A stretch of DNA of 64,000 nucleotides from an uncultured Desulfatiglans sp. (GCA_900498135.1 LR026961.1:4737106-4801105); one strand, 5' to 3'. Shown: positions 16,229 to 26,474, counted from the stretch's first letter. Translations and numbers: made by a program. The notes: generated from the letters alone by a model not told the origin.

Positions 16229-17650
16229 ATGCGCATTGGTCCTCCGGCAAGGCCCGGATCGCGCCTCTCCACCCTCCTCGGACTCCTCGCGGCGATCTGC
16301 ATAGCGGGTTTCTTCGCCGCCTGCGCGAAGCCGGAAGGGATGCACGCGGCAGCAGACTACCCCCTTCCCGGCGTCGAGCGCACCATGAAGACGGCGGGGT
16401 TCTGGATTGCACGGCATCCCTCTCCGGATGCCGTTATCCTGACGCCTCCCGAGATCGAGGCCTTCAACCGGCACATACGCAGCGAATTGAAGGGGGCGGA
16501 AGACCTGGCATCCTTTCCCGATCCCTACCCCGGATCGCGTCTTCGAAAGACGCTCAAGACCGCGCTTCGCAAGCACCAGATCAGGATCTTTTACCTCCCG
16601 GACGGGTCTGCGGCGCCGCCCGGCTTTTTCGAGTCGATCGAGCAGGCCATGAACCTGGAGGGGATCCCCGAGCGAGTCACGCCCCGCTATGGTGTAACGG
16701 TAAAATTGGCCGATCAGAGGGTTTTACCTACGCACACGGGGCTTTTTCGCTCGCCGGGGGGGCGGATGTTCGACCAGCTGCAGAACAGCGCCCTCGACCT
16801 CGGAACCCCGCTGATCCTGCTGCACGAAAGCCGCTGCGGCGGCTGGCTTTATGCAATCTCCGAGCTTTGCGCGGGCTGGATGGAAGCCTCTGAAATCGCC
16901 TTGTGCACCCCCCTGGAATGGGAGTCCTTCCTGCACCCGGAAGCCATGGTGATCGCATGCCGCTCAAAGGTCGATGTCTTTCTCGACCCGTCCGGAACGG
17001 TCTTCTACGAGTACCTGCGGATGGGGGCAAGGCTGCCAATGACCGGGGCGGATCCGGACATGGCGTCGGTCCTTCTGCCGATCCGGCGCCCGTCGGGCCG
17101 CCTGCAGGCCCAGGTGGGGTTCGTGCCCTCGAGTGCGGTGCATCCGGGCCCCCACCCCTTCACCGCCCGCCATGTCATGCAGCAGGCCTTCGAGATGCTG
17201 TACGAACCCTACGGCTGGGGCGGGCTCGACGGAGAACAGGATTGTTCGCGGTTCATCCAACAGATCTTCGCCACGGTAGGGGTCCATCTGCCGCGCAACT
17301 CGGCCGATCAGGCCCGGGTGGGCGAACCTCTGGAGGGGTTCGACGCGTCGCTCCCGGCCTCCGAAAAGGAGCAGTCGATCGCCGAAGGCGCCGTCGGCGG
17401 CGCCGCCCTCCTCTACATGCGCGGCCACATCATGCTCTACCTCGGGAGCGTCGGGGGGCGTGCGTATGCAATCCACAACGTTTGGGCCTACCGCGAGCCC
17501 GACACGCCACACGACCCGAGCCGCATCATTGGACGTGTGGCGGTCACAGACCTCCGCCTCGGCGGAGGACCGGGCGCCGGATCCTGGCTCGATCGCCTGC
17601 GGGTGGTCCGGATTGTAGCCCCGGTTGCCGGTGGAGCGATAATGAAGTAA
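16229..17650 (+). CDS. Exported NlpC/P60-family peptidoglycan hydrolase with SH3-like regions
   Basis: 473 residues from the ATG at 16229; an earlier in-frame ATG at 16133 would add 32 residues before the signal. The N-terminus LSTLLGLLAAICIAGFFAAC ends in a lipobox-like F-A-A-C, so it is probably a lipoprotein. The middle region resembles the tandem SH3-like arrangement seen in this family (VLPTHTGLFRSPGG...). The C-terminal domain has the catalytic Cys in DGEQDCSRFIQQIF and the catalytic His in MRGHIMLYLG. It likely cuts the stem peptide of murein in the periplasm. Confidence 0.88.
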   Translation: MRIGPPARPGSRLSTLLGLLAAICIAGFFAACAKPEGMHAAADYPLPGVERTMKTAGFWIARHPSPDAVILTPPEIEAFNRHIRSELKGAEDLASFPDPYPGSRLRKTLKTALRKHQIRIFYLPDGSAAPPGFFESIEQAMNLEGIPERVTPRYGVTVKLADQRVLPTHTGLFRSPGGRMFDQLQNSALDLGTPLILLHESRCGGWLYAISELCAGWMEASEIALCTPLEWESFLHPEAMVIACRSKVDVFLDPSGTVFYEYLRMGARLPMTGADPDMASVLLPIRRPSGRLQAQVGFVPSSAVHPGPHPFTARHVMQQAFEMLYEPYGWGGLDGEQDCSRFIQQIFATVGVHLPRNSADQARVGEPLEGFDASLPASEKEQSIAEGAVGGAALLYMRGHIMLYLGSVGGRAYAIHNVWAYREPDTPHDPSRIIGRVAVTDLRLGGGPGAGSWLDRLRVVRIVAPVAGGAIMK

Positions 17651-17773
17651 ACGAACCTTCACCATGGATGCGGCCGAATTCCTTGCAGCCCCCCATTCAG
17701 CCCGCCGACGGCCTTTTTCGACAGTTCACGTCATCCTTCAGAAACGCAGGGTCTTTGTGTTCATGCGGGCCGT

Positions 17774-19123
17774 TCAACCGTCCTCGAGTTTTTTGAGGAG
17801 CTGATTGGCCGCCACGAGCGTCGGGTCCCAGGTCGGGCCGAACGGGGGCGCATAGGCCAGGTCGCACTGGCTGTAGGCCGCCACGGTCATTTGCTGGTGC
17901 AGCGCGACCGCCGGGCCGTTGACGCGATGCGCGGCCCCCTCACGCCCTACGATCTGAGCGCCGAGCAGCCGCCCGGACGCCCGGTCACCCACCATTTGAA
18001 CCAGCAGCGGGGACGCACCGGAATGGCTGTGCGCCCGCGAAGAGGCCTCGATCGCCACCTCGACCGGATCGAAACCCGCCTTGGAAGCCTCCTTGGCCGT
18101 AAGACCCGTCCGCGCCACCTGCATGTCGAAGACCTTGAAGACGGAGGTGCCGGCAACCCCGTCGAGGGAGACCCTCTGCCCGCTGACATGGTCGGCCACA
18201 GCCCATCCCGCTCGGTTGGCCCGGAGCGCCAGGGGAATCCAGGTCTTTTCCCCGGTGACCACATGGTAGGCGTCCGCGCAGTCTCCGGCGGCATAGATGT
18301 CCGGGGCGGACGTCCGCATGCTGCGGTCGACCGCGATGGCCTCCCCCGGGCCGAGTTCCAGCCCGGCCTCGGCTGCAAGCTCGCTGCAGGGCTTCACGCC
18401 GATGGCGACCAGCACGAGATCGACGTCGACGACATCCTCTGTGCAGTGGGCCTGCAGCGCCCCGTCTTCTGCCTCGATGCGGAGAACCTCCTGCCCCAGA
18501 ATGAGCCGCACCCCGTTTTCTTCCACCTCTCTCTGAACCCTCTCCGCCAGCTTGCGATGCGCCCAGGGCAGAAAGACCGGCCGCGGCTTCACCATGGCGG
18601 TGTCGATCCCCAGGGTCCGCAGGGTCTCGCACATCTCGAGGGCGATGTATCCCATGCCGACGATCAACGCCCTTTCAACATGCTGTTCCCCCAAGAAGCG
18701 CTTGAGCTTCCGCCCGTCATCCAGAGTCTTGAGCACCATGACGCCGGGCAGATCGAACCCCGGCAGATCGGGGACGACCGGTGATGCGCCGGTCGCCAGC
18801 AGGAGCTTGTCGTAGTCGACTTCAAACCGGCCGCCGTCTGATCGTACGCCTGCCACCCGCCTCTTTGCCGGGTCGATGCGGTCCACCCGATGCCCGGTCC
18901 GCAGATCGATCCCCTGCTTTTCCCGAAAGACGTGGGCCTCCCGCACCACCAACTCTTCTATCCCGCGCTCTGGCTCCGCCAGATTGTAGGGGATGCCTCA
19001 GGCCGAAAAGGATACGTCCGACGTCTGCTCAAGCACGATTACCTCTAGATCGGGGACCTGCCGCTTGGCCCGGCTTGCGGCGCTCATGCCGGCCGCATCC
19101 CCGCCAATGACCACGAATCTCAT
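17774..19123 (-). CDS. CoA-disulfide-reductase/NADH-oxidase-family flavoprotein with predicted selenocysteine at the catalytic position (in-frame TGA)
   Basis: 449 residues if the TGA at 18998-19000 is read as selenocysteine (Sec42). The start ATG at 19123 follows GGAGGGATTTTT. The N-terminal FAD motif VVIGGDAAGMSAASRAKR leads to TSDVSFSA-TGA-GIPYNL; in CoA-disulfide reductases the single redox Cys (position 42-43) sits exactly there, before G-I-P-Y. After it the frame continues without break through a second Rossmann motif (LIVGMGYIALEMCETL), the FAD-binding IYAAGDCADAYHV and the C-terminal YAPPFGPTWDPTLVAANQL. A hairpin with a GGA loop follows the TGA at SECIS distance. The enzyme would reduce CoA disulfide or a polysulfide with NAD(P)H. 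Standard annotation would call two fragments or a late start. Confidence 0.9.
18960..18994 (-). promoter_or_regulatory. Predicted bacterial SECIS element of the CoA-disulfide reductase gene
   Basis: Starting 14 nt after the TGA, TCTGGC and GCCAGA pair around the loop GGA (18969-18983). An outer pairing of ATCCC (18990-18994) with GGGAT (18960-18964) can extend it. A short apical loop opening with G, some 20 nt past the UGA, is what SelB-dependent bacterial SECIS hairpins show. Confidence 0.8.
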
Positions 19124-19557
19124 AAAAATCCCTCCCTCTGCTTCTCTGAGCCATGCATCGCTTAAGCAGGGATGCAGAAAACCCCTCTTGCACCTCCGCA
19201 ACAGCGGTCTGCCCTGTTTCATCCTCCTGCGGTTCCGCTGAACACCACACGGGCCTTCATGGGTGCCATCGCCGTTCGAACAGCGGCCTCAATACTCCAT
19301 CATGTCGCATGAACAGATGCACCGGCGGATATGGGACAGACCACCCCGGCGGACGGACGCACCAGGTCATCAGGCCCCTTGACCCATCGGCCTCCCGATT
19401 CTCCGCTGCATTTGCCGGCATTGCAAGATTTTTGAGCAGAATTGAACCGAGAGCCCCCCCTTGATGCTGCAAACGTGCAGATTGACGCCGAGATCGGCCA
19501 AAAAGACCATTTCCGGATGGAAACAGGCCTATGAACCGAAGGCGCTTCAACAGGCCG
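19124..19557. other. Non-coding interval between the flavoprotein gene and the cyclase gene
   Basis: Upstream leader of the flavoprotein gene, with a fragment of the dispersed repeat (19469-19524) close to the stop of the cyclase gene. No credible gene is visible in either strand. Confidence 0.6.
19469..19524 (-). repeat. Dispersed repeat, copy F (56-bp end fragment)
   Basis: On the minus strand it begins GTTTCCATCCGGAAATGG and continues through TTTTGGCCGATCTCGGCG and the CGTCAATCTGCACGTTTG block of the full-length copies, then stops. It lies 33 bp beyond the stop of the cyclase gene. Confidence 0.85.
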
Positions 19558-22500
19558 CTAACCGGCGGGACACCTTTCGGCCATGGCCTCCCGGATCCGC
19601 TCCTCGAACAAGACCGTGCCCATTTTCGACGCCAGTTCCAGGGCCTCTCGAAGCGATTTCGCAGCGGCCTTACGGCGCGACCCGCAAAGCAGCGTCCCCC
19701 TCACCAGAAGCGCCCGGGCCTGATGGCGCCGCGCCCCGGTTTTTTTGGCCATGCGGAGCGCCTGAGCGACATACCCGGCAGCCTCTTTATGCTCACCAAG
19801 CCTTCCGTAAAGCTCGCCAAGGGCAATCAGGAGCCGCGTCTTGTAGCGCCAGCGCGTATAAGAGATACCCGGCTTGCGAAGTTCACTCCAGACCTCGTCC
19901 AGAATCTCCCGGGCAGCGCCGAGATCGCCCATCTGCAGAAAATTCTCTCCCATGTTGATCCGGGCGTTGTAAATTGTCTCTGGGTCGCCTGTCACCAGGG
20001 CATCCTTCCAAGCCTCGGTGTTCAGATCCAAGGCCTCTTTCAATTCACCCCCCTCTGCATGGACCCAGCCGAGGGTGTTCATGAACCGCGGCCTCCAGAA
20101 GCGGCCGTCGCCCTCCTCCAGGCTTTTTAACCCCGAGAGCAGAGAATTCCTGCTCTTGTCCAGATTCCCCAAAGCTCCATGGATCAATCCGCTCCGAAAA
20201 AGAGACAGGATTCTGAAATAGGGGCTCTTGATCTTTTCGTTGAAGGCTGCCAGGGATTCGTTCAATTCGAGCGCCGCCTGGTAGTCGCCGGTCCAGTTGT
20301 AATACTGCACGAGGTGGGCTGCAGCCCAGGCCCGGGACTCTAGATCCTGCTCCCGCTCACTGTCTTCGAGCGCCTTCAGCAGCAGCGGACGCGCCTTTTC
20401 GAGTCTGCCCAGAACCGCATAGACAAACCCCAGGAAACTTCGAGCCTTTAAAACCAGGAGGGGCCATCCGCCCTCCCGGCCCGCCTCGATGGTCGCGAGC
20501 AGAAACCTCTCGGCCGAACGTGGACGGTGGAGATAAAAGGAAATCCAGCCCAGCCGGAAAAGGGCTGTCGTCTCCAAGAAACGGTCACCGGTCCGCTGAG
20601 CTTCATTGCGCATCCTCTCGAAGGCGCCGCGGGCCTCTTCCATCTGCCCTACGCAATAATGCATCCGGCCTTTCCAATGGAAGATCTCGGCGATCTTGAC
20701 CGGCGGGGTTTCGAAGCGGGCCCGCCTCAGGATGTCGAGGGAACGTTCGAGCGAGGCGAGCGCTTCATGGCAGGCGTAAGAATAACGCGCCTGCCTTCCG
20801 GCCTTGAGGGTGTAAGTGAGCGCTTTGTCCCAGACACCGGCATAATGGAAGTGATAGGCCATCTTCGCTATCCGGCCGGCAGGGTCCTGTGTAGGCATGT
20901 TCTCCAGGGCTTCGCCCGCCAGACGGTGCAGATGGACCCGCTCCCGACGCATAAGGGTATGGTAGGCCACCTCCCACATCATCGGATGAACGAAACGGAA
21001 TGCAGCACCACCACGACCTTCCCCTTTGACCAACCGTTCGAAAATGCCCTCCCTTTCCAGATCCTCGAGCCGGCCATCCAGCTCGGCCCCATCCTGTCCC
21101 AACACCTCGAGCATGCGCCTGGAAAAGTCGTGTCCGAGAACGGAGGCGACCTGGACGGTCCACTTCAAACCGCCTGCCAGTGCATCGAGCCGCGCCGCAA
21201 GGACGCCATGGACATTGTCCGGGATATCGATCGAATCGACCGGCAGCTTCAGGACACAGCGGTCGGGGCCGCAGACCATGAGATCACGCCGCAGCAGCGT
21301 GCGACCCATCTCGACCACGAACAATGGATTGCCGCCGGCCTTGGAAACCAGGTCGCGCGTGAGACGCTCTTCAAGGAGCCGGGTCTTGAGGACTGAAACC
21401 AACAGATCCTCGGCGTCGCGATCCGACAGCGGCCTCAGATGGAGGGAATGCCTGACAAGCGTTGTCATCCAAGGAAACGGGGTGGAACGCCCCGTGCAGA
21501 TCACCAGGATCGGCGAACGAGAGCGGGACTCCAGAAGAAATGTCAGAAATTCGCGAGTGGTACCATCGACCCACTGCATGTTGTCGATGTATAAAATCAG
21601 GGGTCTCAGGGCGGCAACAGCTTCGAAAACAGCCTGTATCTCTCTGAAAAGAATTCTTTTCCTCCCAGCAAGGGCGGTCTCGGATTCGCCCTCCACCCTT
21701 TGAATCATCCGGAAGCGGGCCAGCACTTCGCGCAGCCTCCGTCTTACCGCCTCATCCATCACCCGCAAATCCACCAAGGCGTCCAACTCCCCCTCAGACT
21801 CCTGTCCAGAGAGCTTGAAATAAGTCCTGAAGGCGGACAGCAGCGGGTGAAACGCGGCAGTTTCTCCGTAGGGACGGCACACGCCCCTCAAGACCATTAT
21901 GCCTTCTGCCTCCCTCGCACGGCAAAAAGCCCCAACGAAACGTGACTTGCCGACCCCGGCCTCGCCGGTCACGAGGATCAGGTGCGGGCCTTTCTTACAC
22001 GCCTCGGCAAAGGAAGATTCCAGAACCTCCATCTCTCTCTTACGATCCAGAAAGGGGGGAGTGTCTTTCCCCACCGAAGCACCCTGGGTTTCCTCCAGTT
22101 CATCCAGGAGTTGAAAGACATGAACGTCCTCAGCCTTGCCCTTAACCGGCAAGGGCCCCATATCCAGAAAGCGGAAATAGGGCTGGACACTCTCCCAGAC
22201 TCGCTCCGATACGAGGATCCCTCCCGGCGGCGCCAGAGACTGCAGCCGTGCCGCCAGATTCGTGGTGTCTCCGAGGGCGGTGTAGTCCAGTCGCAGATGG
22301 TCGCCGATGGCCGCCACCACTACCAGGCCCGTATGAATGCCAATGCGCATCCTGAAGAGGACCCCGTGGCGATCCTCGACATCCCGCCCATATAACTCCA
22401 GCGCACGCTGGATTTCGATCGCCGCCCGACACGCCTGCCGGCTGTGATCCTCATAGGCGACCGGCGCGCCGAACAGGGCCATGACGCCGTCGCCCGTATA

Positions 22501-22908
22501 CTGATTGATGGTGCCTCCTGCCCCATGGATGGCCTTTCCCAGGATCTCGAAGCACCCATCCATGATCTGATGGACATCCTCAGGATCGAGCTGTTCCGAG
22601 ATGCCGGTGAAATTCGCCACGTCAGCGAAGAGAACGGAGACCCGCTTTCTCTCCCCCTCCTTCAGATAGTGTCCCCTGAGGATCTTTTCCATAAGAAAGG
22701 GAGGGGTGTAGCCGGACGTCTGTCCGTCTGCATCGCGGCTGTTCGATGCAGGCGAGCCCAGCGGCGCCCCGCACCTTCCACAGTAGGCGAATCCCCCCGG
22801 CACTTCTGCCCCGCATCGCTCGCAGCGGCGCGGAAGCGCCTTCCCGCAGCGGGTGCAGAACCGCACGTCGTCGGCATTTTCAAATTGACACTCCGGGCAC
22901 TTTATCAT
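19558..22908 (-). CDS. Zinc-ribbon / class III nucleotide cyclase / AAA-type ATPase / TPR multidomain protein
   Basis: 1116 residues. Domains in order: two zinc ribbons (Cys 4, 7, 18, 21 and 29, 32, 43, 46); a class III adenylate/guanylate cyclase domain from about 86 to 265 with metal Asp in LFADVANFT (95-101) and YTGDGVMALFGAP (137-149); an ATPase domain with Walker A GEAGVGKS (315-322) and ILYIDNMQWVD as Walker B; and a long helical TPR-rich region from about 650 to the end. This is a known bacterial signalling architecture whose ligands are unknown. It may sense a signal through the TPR part and make a cyclic nucleotide. It stands alone, with a repeat fragment just beyond its stop. Confidence 0.9.
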   Translation of the reverse strand: MIKCPECQFENADDVRFCTRCGKALPRRCERCGAEVPGGFAYCGRCGAPLGSPASNSRDADGQTSGYTPPFLMEKILRGHYLKEGERKRVSVLFADVANFTGISEQLDPEDVHQIMDGCFEILGKAIHGAGGTINQYTGDGVMALFGAPVAYEDHSRQACRAAIEIQRALELYGRDVEDRHGVLFRMRIGIHTGLVVVAAIGDHLRLDYTALGDTTNLAARLQSLAPPGGILVSERVWESVQPYFRFLDMGPLPVKGKAEDVHVFQLLDELEETQGASVGKDTPPFLDRKREMEVLESSFAEACKKGPHLILVTGEAGVGKSRFVGAFCRAREAEGIMVLRGVCRPYGETAAFHPLLSAFRTYFKLSGQESEGELDALVDLRVMDEAVRRRLREVLARFRMIQRVEGESETALAGRKRILFREIQAVFEAVAALRPLILYIDNMQWVDGTTREFLTFLLESRSRSPILVICTGRSTPFPWMTTLVRHSLHLRPLSDRDAEDLLVSVLKTRLLEERLTRDLVSKAGGNPLFVVEMGRTLLRRDLMVCGPDRCVLKLPVDSIDIPDNVHGVLAARLDALAGGLKWTVQVASVLGHDFSRRMLEVLGQDGAELDGRLEDLEREGIFERLVKGEGRGGAAFRFVHPMMWEVAYHTLMRRERVHLHRLAGEALENMPTQDPAGRIAKMAYHFHYAGVWDKALTYTLKAGRQARYSYACHEALASLERSLDILRRARFETPPVKIAEIFHWKGRMHYCVGQMEEARGAFERMRNEAQRTGDRFLETTALFRLGWISFYLHRPRSAERFLLATIEAGREGGWPLLVLKARSFLGFVYAVLGRLEKARPLLLKALEDSEREQDLESRAWAAAHLVQYYNWTGDYQAALELNESLAAFNEKIKSPYFRILSLFRSGLIHGALGNLDKSRNSLLSGLKSLEEGDGRFWRPRFMNTLGWVHAEGGELKEALDLNTEAWKDALVTGDPETIYNARINMGENFLQMGDLGAAREILDEVWSELRKPGISYTRWRYKTRLLIALGELYGRLGEHKEAAGYVAQALRMAKKTGARRHQARALLVRGTLLCGSRRKAAAKSLREALELASKMGTVLFEERIREAMAERCPAG

Positions 22909-23067
22909 ATCTCAGCATCTCGCGCGTCGGCAGCCCGCCGGTCTGCGTTTTCGGACTGAAATGGTCTGGAACAAAAAAACTGAATCCAGGCTGGGTGAGG
23001 GCCCGGATCCAGTCCTCAGGAGGTCAGAGTGATGCCAAGGCACCCTCTGGAAGAGGCACGACAATCT

Positions 23068-24837
23068 TCAGCGAAGCGCCTCCAGCGCATATCCGTCCGC
23101 ATCCCGACACAAAATCAGGATGCGGTCCGGCGTTTTCAAAAAAGTGAAATCGATCAGGTCCTTTTCATATTTGTCGGATTCCCATGTCTGGAGGATGCGT
23201 TCTCCCACCCATTTGACAGCCACCACCTGATCGAAATCCCGCCGACCAGGCAATAGCTTTTCCGCAACGCTCGAAAACGCACCACCCCGGCCCTTGTTGA
23301 TCGTGAATATTTGTCCGTCAAAATCGGTCCGCAGCTCGAGCCTTCTCGCTGTAAAGACCTCGTCATATGTCCTGCGATCGAATCCTCCAAGAAACAAATC
23401 CTGCTCCCGCCTAAGAGGGTAGCCAGTGACCTTGTACTCTCCTGCATCGCGCTCTCCAAAAGCCGCCAAACGCCCTTCCGGCGTGACATAGCCATGCAAC
23501 TGACCCCCGCTCTCCAGAATGACAAGCCGGCCCTCGGCCTCGGGAATTTCGCTGAACTGATAAAGAGAATAGACCCCTGCCGCCGGTGCATAGACCTCAT
23601 TCACCTTCGGCGCGACGCCGGATTTGTCCCACTCCACCCGGTAGATCGGCCCTTCATATTGACGGAAAGCGCCCTGTCTCTGAGCCAAAGGCACCGGCCT
23701 GCCCTTTCGGTCCCGAATCACTCGAAAGTAGAACGGTAGGTCCTCGGCCAAGGACTCCAGCCCCCCACCCTGGAGCGCCACGATCCAGGAGCTCAGTCGA
23801 TTATCCTGGTTGTCTAAAATCTTCACCGGCCGCGTCAAGGTGACGAGCAGTTCCTCCCCTCCGTCCCCATCCAGGTCAGCGCAATGCAAATGAAGCGGAA
23901 TGCTATCCGTGTGCGGGTAGGCCAGCCGGCTTACCTCGTTCAGAGCCGCGTCCGCCAACTCATACAGGATCAACCCCTGCTCGCCCAAACAAGCCAGCAC
24001 CGTTCCGTCCGCCCCTTTTCGGCGGCAAGCAACGACTCGGCTGACCGGCTCCTGGAGCCGGAAATGCTCCTGGCTGCGAGCAGGCTTCGAATGTTGGAAG
24101 GAAGGGCCTGAATCAGCAGCAGGGGGAGCCTCCGCTCCAGACTGAACGACCGTCCCAGCCGCCAAAGGGATCTTTTCAGAGGAAGGCACCGCCGCCCTAT
24201 GGGAGGTTGCTTCTGCCGTCCGATAATAAAGCACCCGCTCCCCCTCGATCGTGCTGAGCCGACAAACCAGAATCTTCTCTCCCCGCAGCAGCTCCAATTT
24301 CAAGTCATGCCGCTCAGCAGATACGCCATCTTTCCCTTTCGGGTCCATATCCAGATGATATCCCTTCTCGAGAAGCTCCCTCACCAGACCTTCGAAAAGG
24401 GGAGCCGCGTCGGGCTGCAGTGCGTCCCCTTGGACATGAATGCGGGGGGGAGGTGGCGTGACCACGCGGTCTCCCGGCGAGAGGGGGGCGGCAGGGGAAT
24501 CCGCAACGCGCGCCAATGCCGTTTCAGGGAACAGCGCCTCTACGATGATCCACGCGGCCGGGGATTTCAGGGCAGGAGAACCCTCTGGGTCTTCCTTCGA
24601 AACGCACAACCACTCTCCCACCTTCAGCGAGACGGTCCCCTTCTCAAAGAGGAGGCGTCCTTCACCGACCTCTTTCACGCGTCCAACGACACGGAACGGG
24701 GTCCCGGCGTAGTCATCGAGGAAACCGACCAACGAAGAGAAAGGATTTTGCTCCGGCGCACCCCAGGCAGGCACCCACAGAAATGACACCAGCCCCCATA
24801 GCACCAGCAGTACCCAACGTTTCCTGTGCAATTTCAT
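23068..24837 (-). CDS. Exported protein of unknown function with an FG-GAP/EF-like calcium motif
   Basis: 589 residues from the ATG at 24837; an upstream in-frame ATG at 24882 would put 15 residues before the signal peptide (WVLLVLWGLVSFLWVPAWG). The N-terminal third includes a small beta-rich segment (VGRVKEVGEGRLLFEKG) seen in envelope proteins. Around residue 330 HCADLDGDGGEELLVTL matches the DxDGDGxxEL loop of VCBS/FG-GAP repeat proteins; the rest is beta-rich. Such proteins are periplasmic or surface-attached. I do not recognise a specific function. It lies between the cyclase gene and a porin gene on the same strand. Confidence 0.75.
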   Translation of the reverse strand: MKLHRKRWVLLVLWGLVSFLWVPAWGAPEQNPFSSLVGFLDDYAGTPFRVVGRVKEVGEGRLLFEKGTVSLKVGEWLCVSKEDPEGSPALKSPAAWIIVEALFPETALARVADSPAAPLSPGDRVVTPPPPRIHVQGDALQPDAAPLFEGLVRELLEKGYHLDMDPKGKDGVSAERHDLKLELLRGEKILVCRLSTIEGERVLYYRTAEATSHRAAVPSSEKIPLAAGTVVQSGAEAPPAADSGPSFQHSKPARSQEHFRLQEPVSRVVACRRKGADGTVLACLGEQGLILYELADAALNEVSRLAYPHTDSIPLHLHCADLDGDGGEELLVTLTRPVKILDNQDNRLSSWIVALQGGGLESLAEDLPFYFRVIRDRKGRPVPLAQRQGAFRQYEGPIYRVEWDKSGVAPKVNEVYAPAAGVYSLYQFSEIPEAEGRLVILESGGQLHGYVTPEGRLAAFGERDAGEYKVTGYPLRREQDLFLGGFDRRTYDEVFTARRLELRTDFDGQIFTINKGRGGAFSSVAEKLLPGRRDFDQVVAVKWVGERILQTWESDKYEKDLIDFTFLKTPDRILILCRDADGYALEALR

Positions 24838-24968
24838 CGATAGAAAGCCCCCCGCGCTGAGATTCAAGTTCAGGAGATACACTCTCAGCCTCAGCGCAAT
24901 CCTGGCTCAGGTCCAGCCGGATGGCGGCGGAGCGGACGGCAAGGCGCACCGCACCGCCGCCACGCTCG

Positions 24969-26474
24969 TTACCACACCCACGTAAATTCGATCGTGTTGA
25001 TGATCGCCGTTTCGTCATTCCCGTTTCCCGTGATCGGATCCCAGATGTCCTGAACCGCTTGACCCGGGTCAAACACGGTAAAGCAGTTGCCGATGCTGAA
25101 GTGTTTGCCGAAATTATAGGTTAGAAGGAGGTCGAACTCAAGCCCAACCTCATCATCGATGGGGCGTCCAAGCAGCGTCTGTAAACCATCCGCGGTGTCG
25201 AACATCAGATACATCCCCTGTGCCTTGTAGGAGAGGGCTCCGAAGGCGCCTTTGGCGCCGGCACCCAGCATCACGAGGCCCGGGGCATCGCCCGATGAGC
25301 TGTTACTGATGCCGCCGTAGCCAGGTGTCCGGGAGATGCCCAGCAGTTTCGGCAGCCAGTTGAAGTTGCCGCTGTAAAGGTGCGTCCCGAGGGTCGGCAC
25401 CAGGCGGTAGAGGAATGCGTTTTCCATCCCGAAAGTGGGTGTGTACCGGGCGATGTCACCGATCGAGTTGAAGGCGTCGATGTCCTGATCCGTCGGATCA
25501 TCATCCCCTTGCTCCCATTTAAAACCGGCGTAGGGGATGAATCGCGGATCCACCTCGAAATCCACAGACCCATAGGCGGCGAAGGCATTGATATCATAGG
25601 CGCGCCCCTTAGCATCCTCATGGGTGTCGCCGGTCGCCCAGACAACCTCGAAGCGGGGGGTAAACCGGCCTACTTTGCCGTACATCTCCGCCCCGACATA
25701 ATGCACCTGCGCGTAAAGGGTATCCTTGTTGTTGTCGCTGAAGGCATAGAATGGCGAAATCGACAGAGGCCCCCACTGATAAATTCCTTTCAAGGCATAG
25801 ACGCGCCAATCGAGGCTGTCCGCGTCCAGAGGACCGATCACCCTGCCCTTCTCCATATTCTCGATATTGTCGAAGATGCTGAGGAAGAGCGCCTGCCACC
25901 TGAAGTCGGGTCCAACCTTGCCGTTGAAGCTGATGTAGGGATGATCGTCCCCGTATAGCAAACCGCCGGTATTGATGTCCAACTGCTGGGTGTTCCAGCC
26001 CGTGCTGACCGCAAAAGGTCCGAAGTCGTAGCTGACATCGAGTTTCTCGATCCCGAAATCCTCGCCGGTCATGCCGCTGTCGGCCGGACTGGAGATGTCA
26101 GCCCCGCGGTCGGTGTTCTCCTTGGTCAGGTTGAAATCCCCTTCCAAAATAATCATGAAGCCCCATGCTCTGTCGTTGATTTTCCCTTTCCCCAGCCATC
26201 CCAGACGGATCTCGTTGCGGATCGTGAAATCGGACATAGGGCCGTTTTCATCCAAGATGTAGTCGCGTGTCGTGTCCTTCTCGTTGAAATCGAGGTTATC
26301 CATAAAAGTAGGGTACATTTTCAAACTACCGAAAAAATCGATCTCGATGTCCTTGCTTTTGGGCGACATATCACCAATTCCCGCTGAAACCGTCCCAGCG
26401 AGGCTGAAAACAAGCCACGCGGAACAAGTCAATGCAGCCAGCCACCCAACCATTCGATTTCTCCTCTTCATCAC
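24969..26474 (-). CDS. Outer-membrane beta-barrel porin
   Basis: 501 residues with a signal peptide (WLAALTCSAWLVFSLAGTVSAG). The mature chain is rich in alternating aromatic/polar strands, for example IRNEIRLGWLGKGKINDRAWGFMIILEGDF, and ends NTIEFTWVW, an aromatic C-terminus expected for outer-membrane insertion. It resembles the large anaerobe porins of the alginate-export or DUF1302-like kind, but I cannot fix the family. A GC-rich hairpin (24923-24961) lies just beyond its stop. Confidence 0.8.
   Translation of the reverse strand: MMKRRNRMVGWLAALTCSAWLVFSLAGTVSAGIGDMSPKSKDIEIDFFGSLKMYPTFMDNLDFNEKDTTRDYILDENGPMSDFTIRNEIRLGWLGKGKINDRAWGFMIILEGDFNLTKENTDRGADISSPADSGMTGEDFGIEKLDVSYDFGPFAVSTGWNTQQLDINTGGLLYGDDHPYISFNGKVGPDFRWQALFLSIFDNIENMEKGRVIGPLDADSLDWRVYALKGIYQWGPLSISPFYAFSDNNKDTLYAQVHYVGAEMYGKVGRFTPRFEVVWATGDTHEDAKGRAYDINAFAAYGSVDFEVDPRFIPYAGFKWEQGDDDPTDQDIDAFNSIGDIARYTPTFGMENAFLYRLVPTLGTHLYSGNFNWLPKLLGISRTPGYGGISNSSSGDAPGLVMLGAGAKGAFGALSYKAQGMYLMFDTADGLQTLLGRPIDDEVGLEFDLLLTYNFGKHFSIGNCFTVFDPGQAVQDIWDPITGNGNDETAIINTIEFTWVW

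Noticed and set aside
18998..19222. Split flavoprotein read as a frameshifted or nonsense pseudogene
   Set aside because: The frame continues intact across a single TGA at the catalytic Cys site, with a SECIS-like hairpin; decay is less likely.
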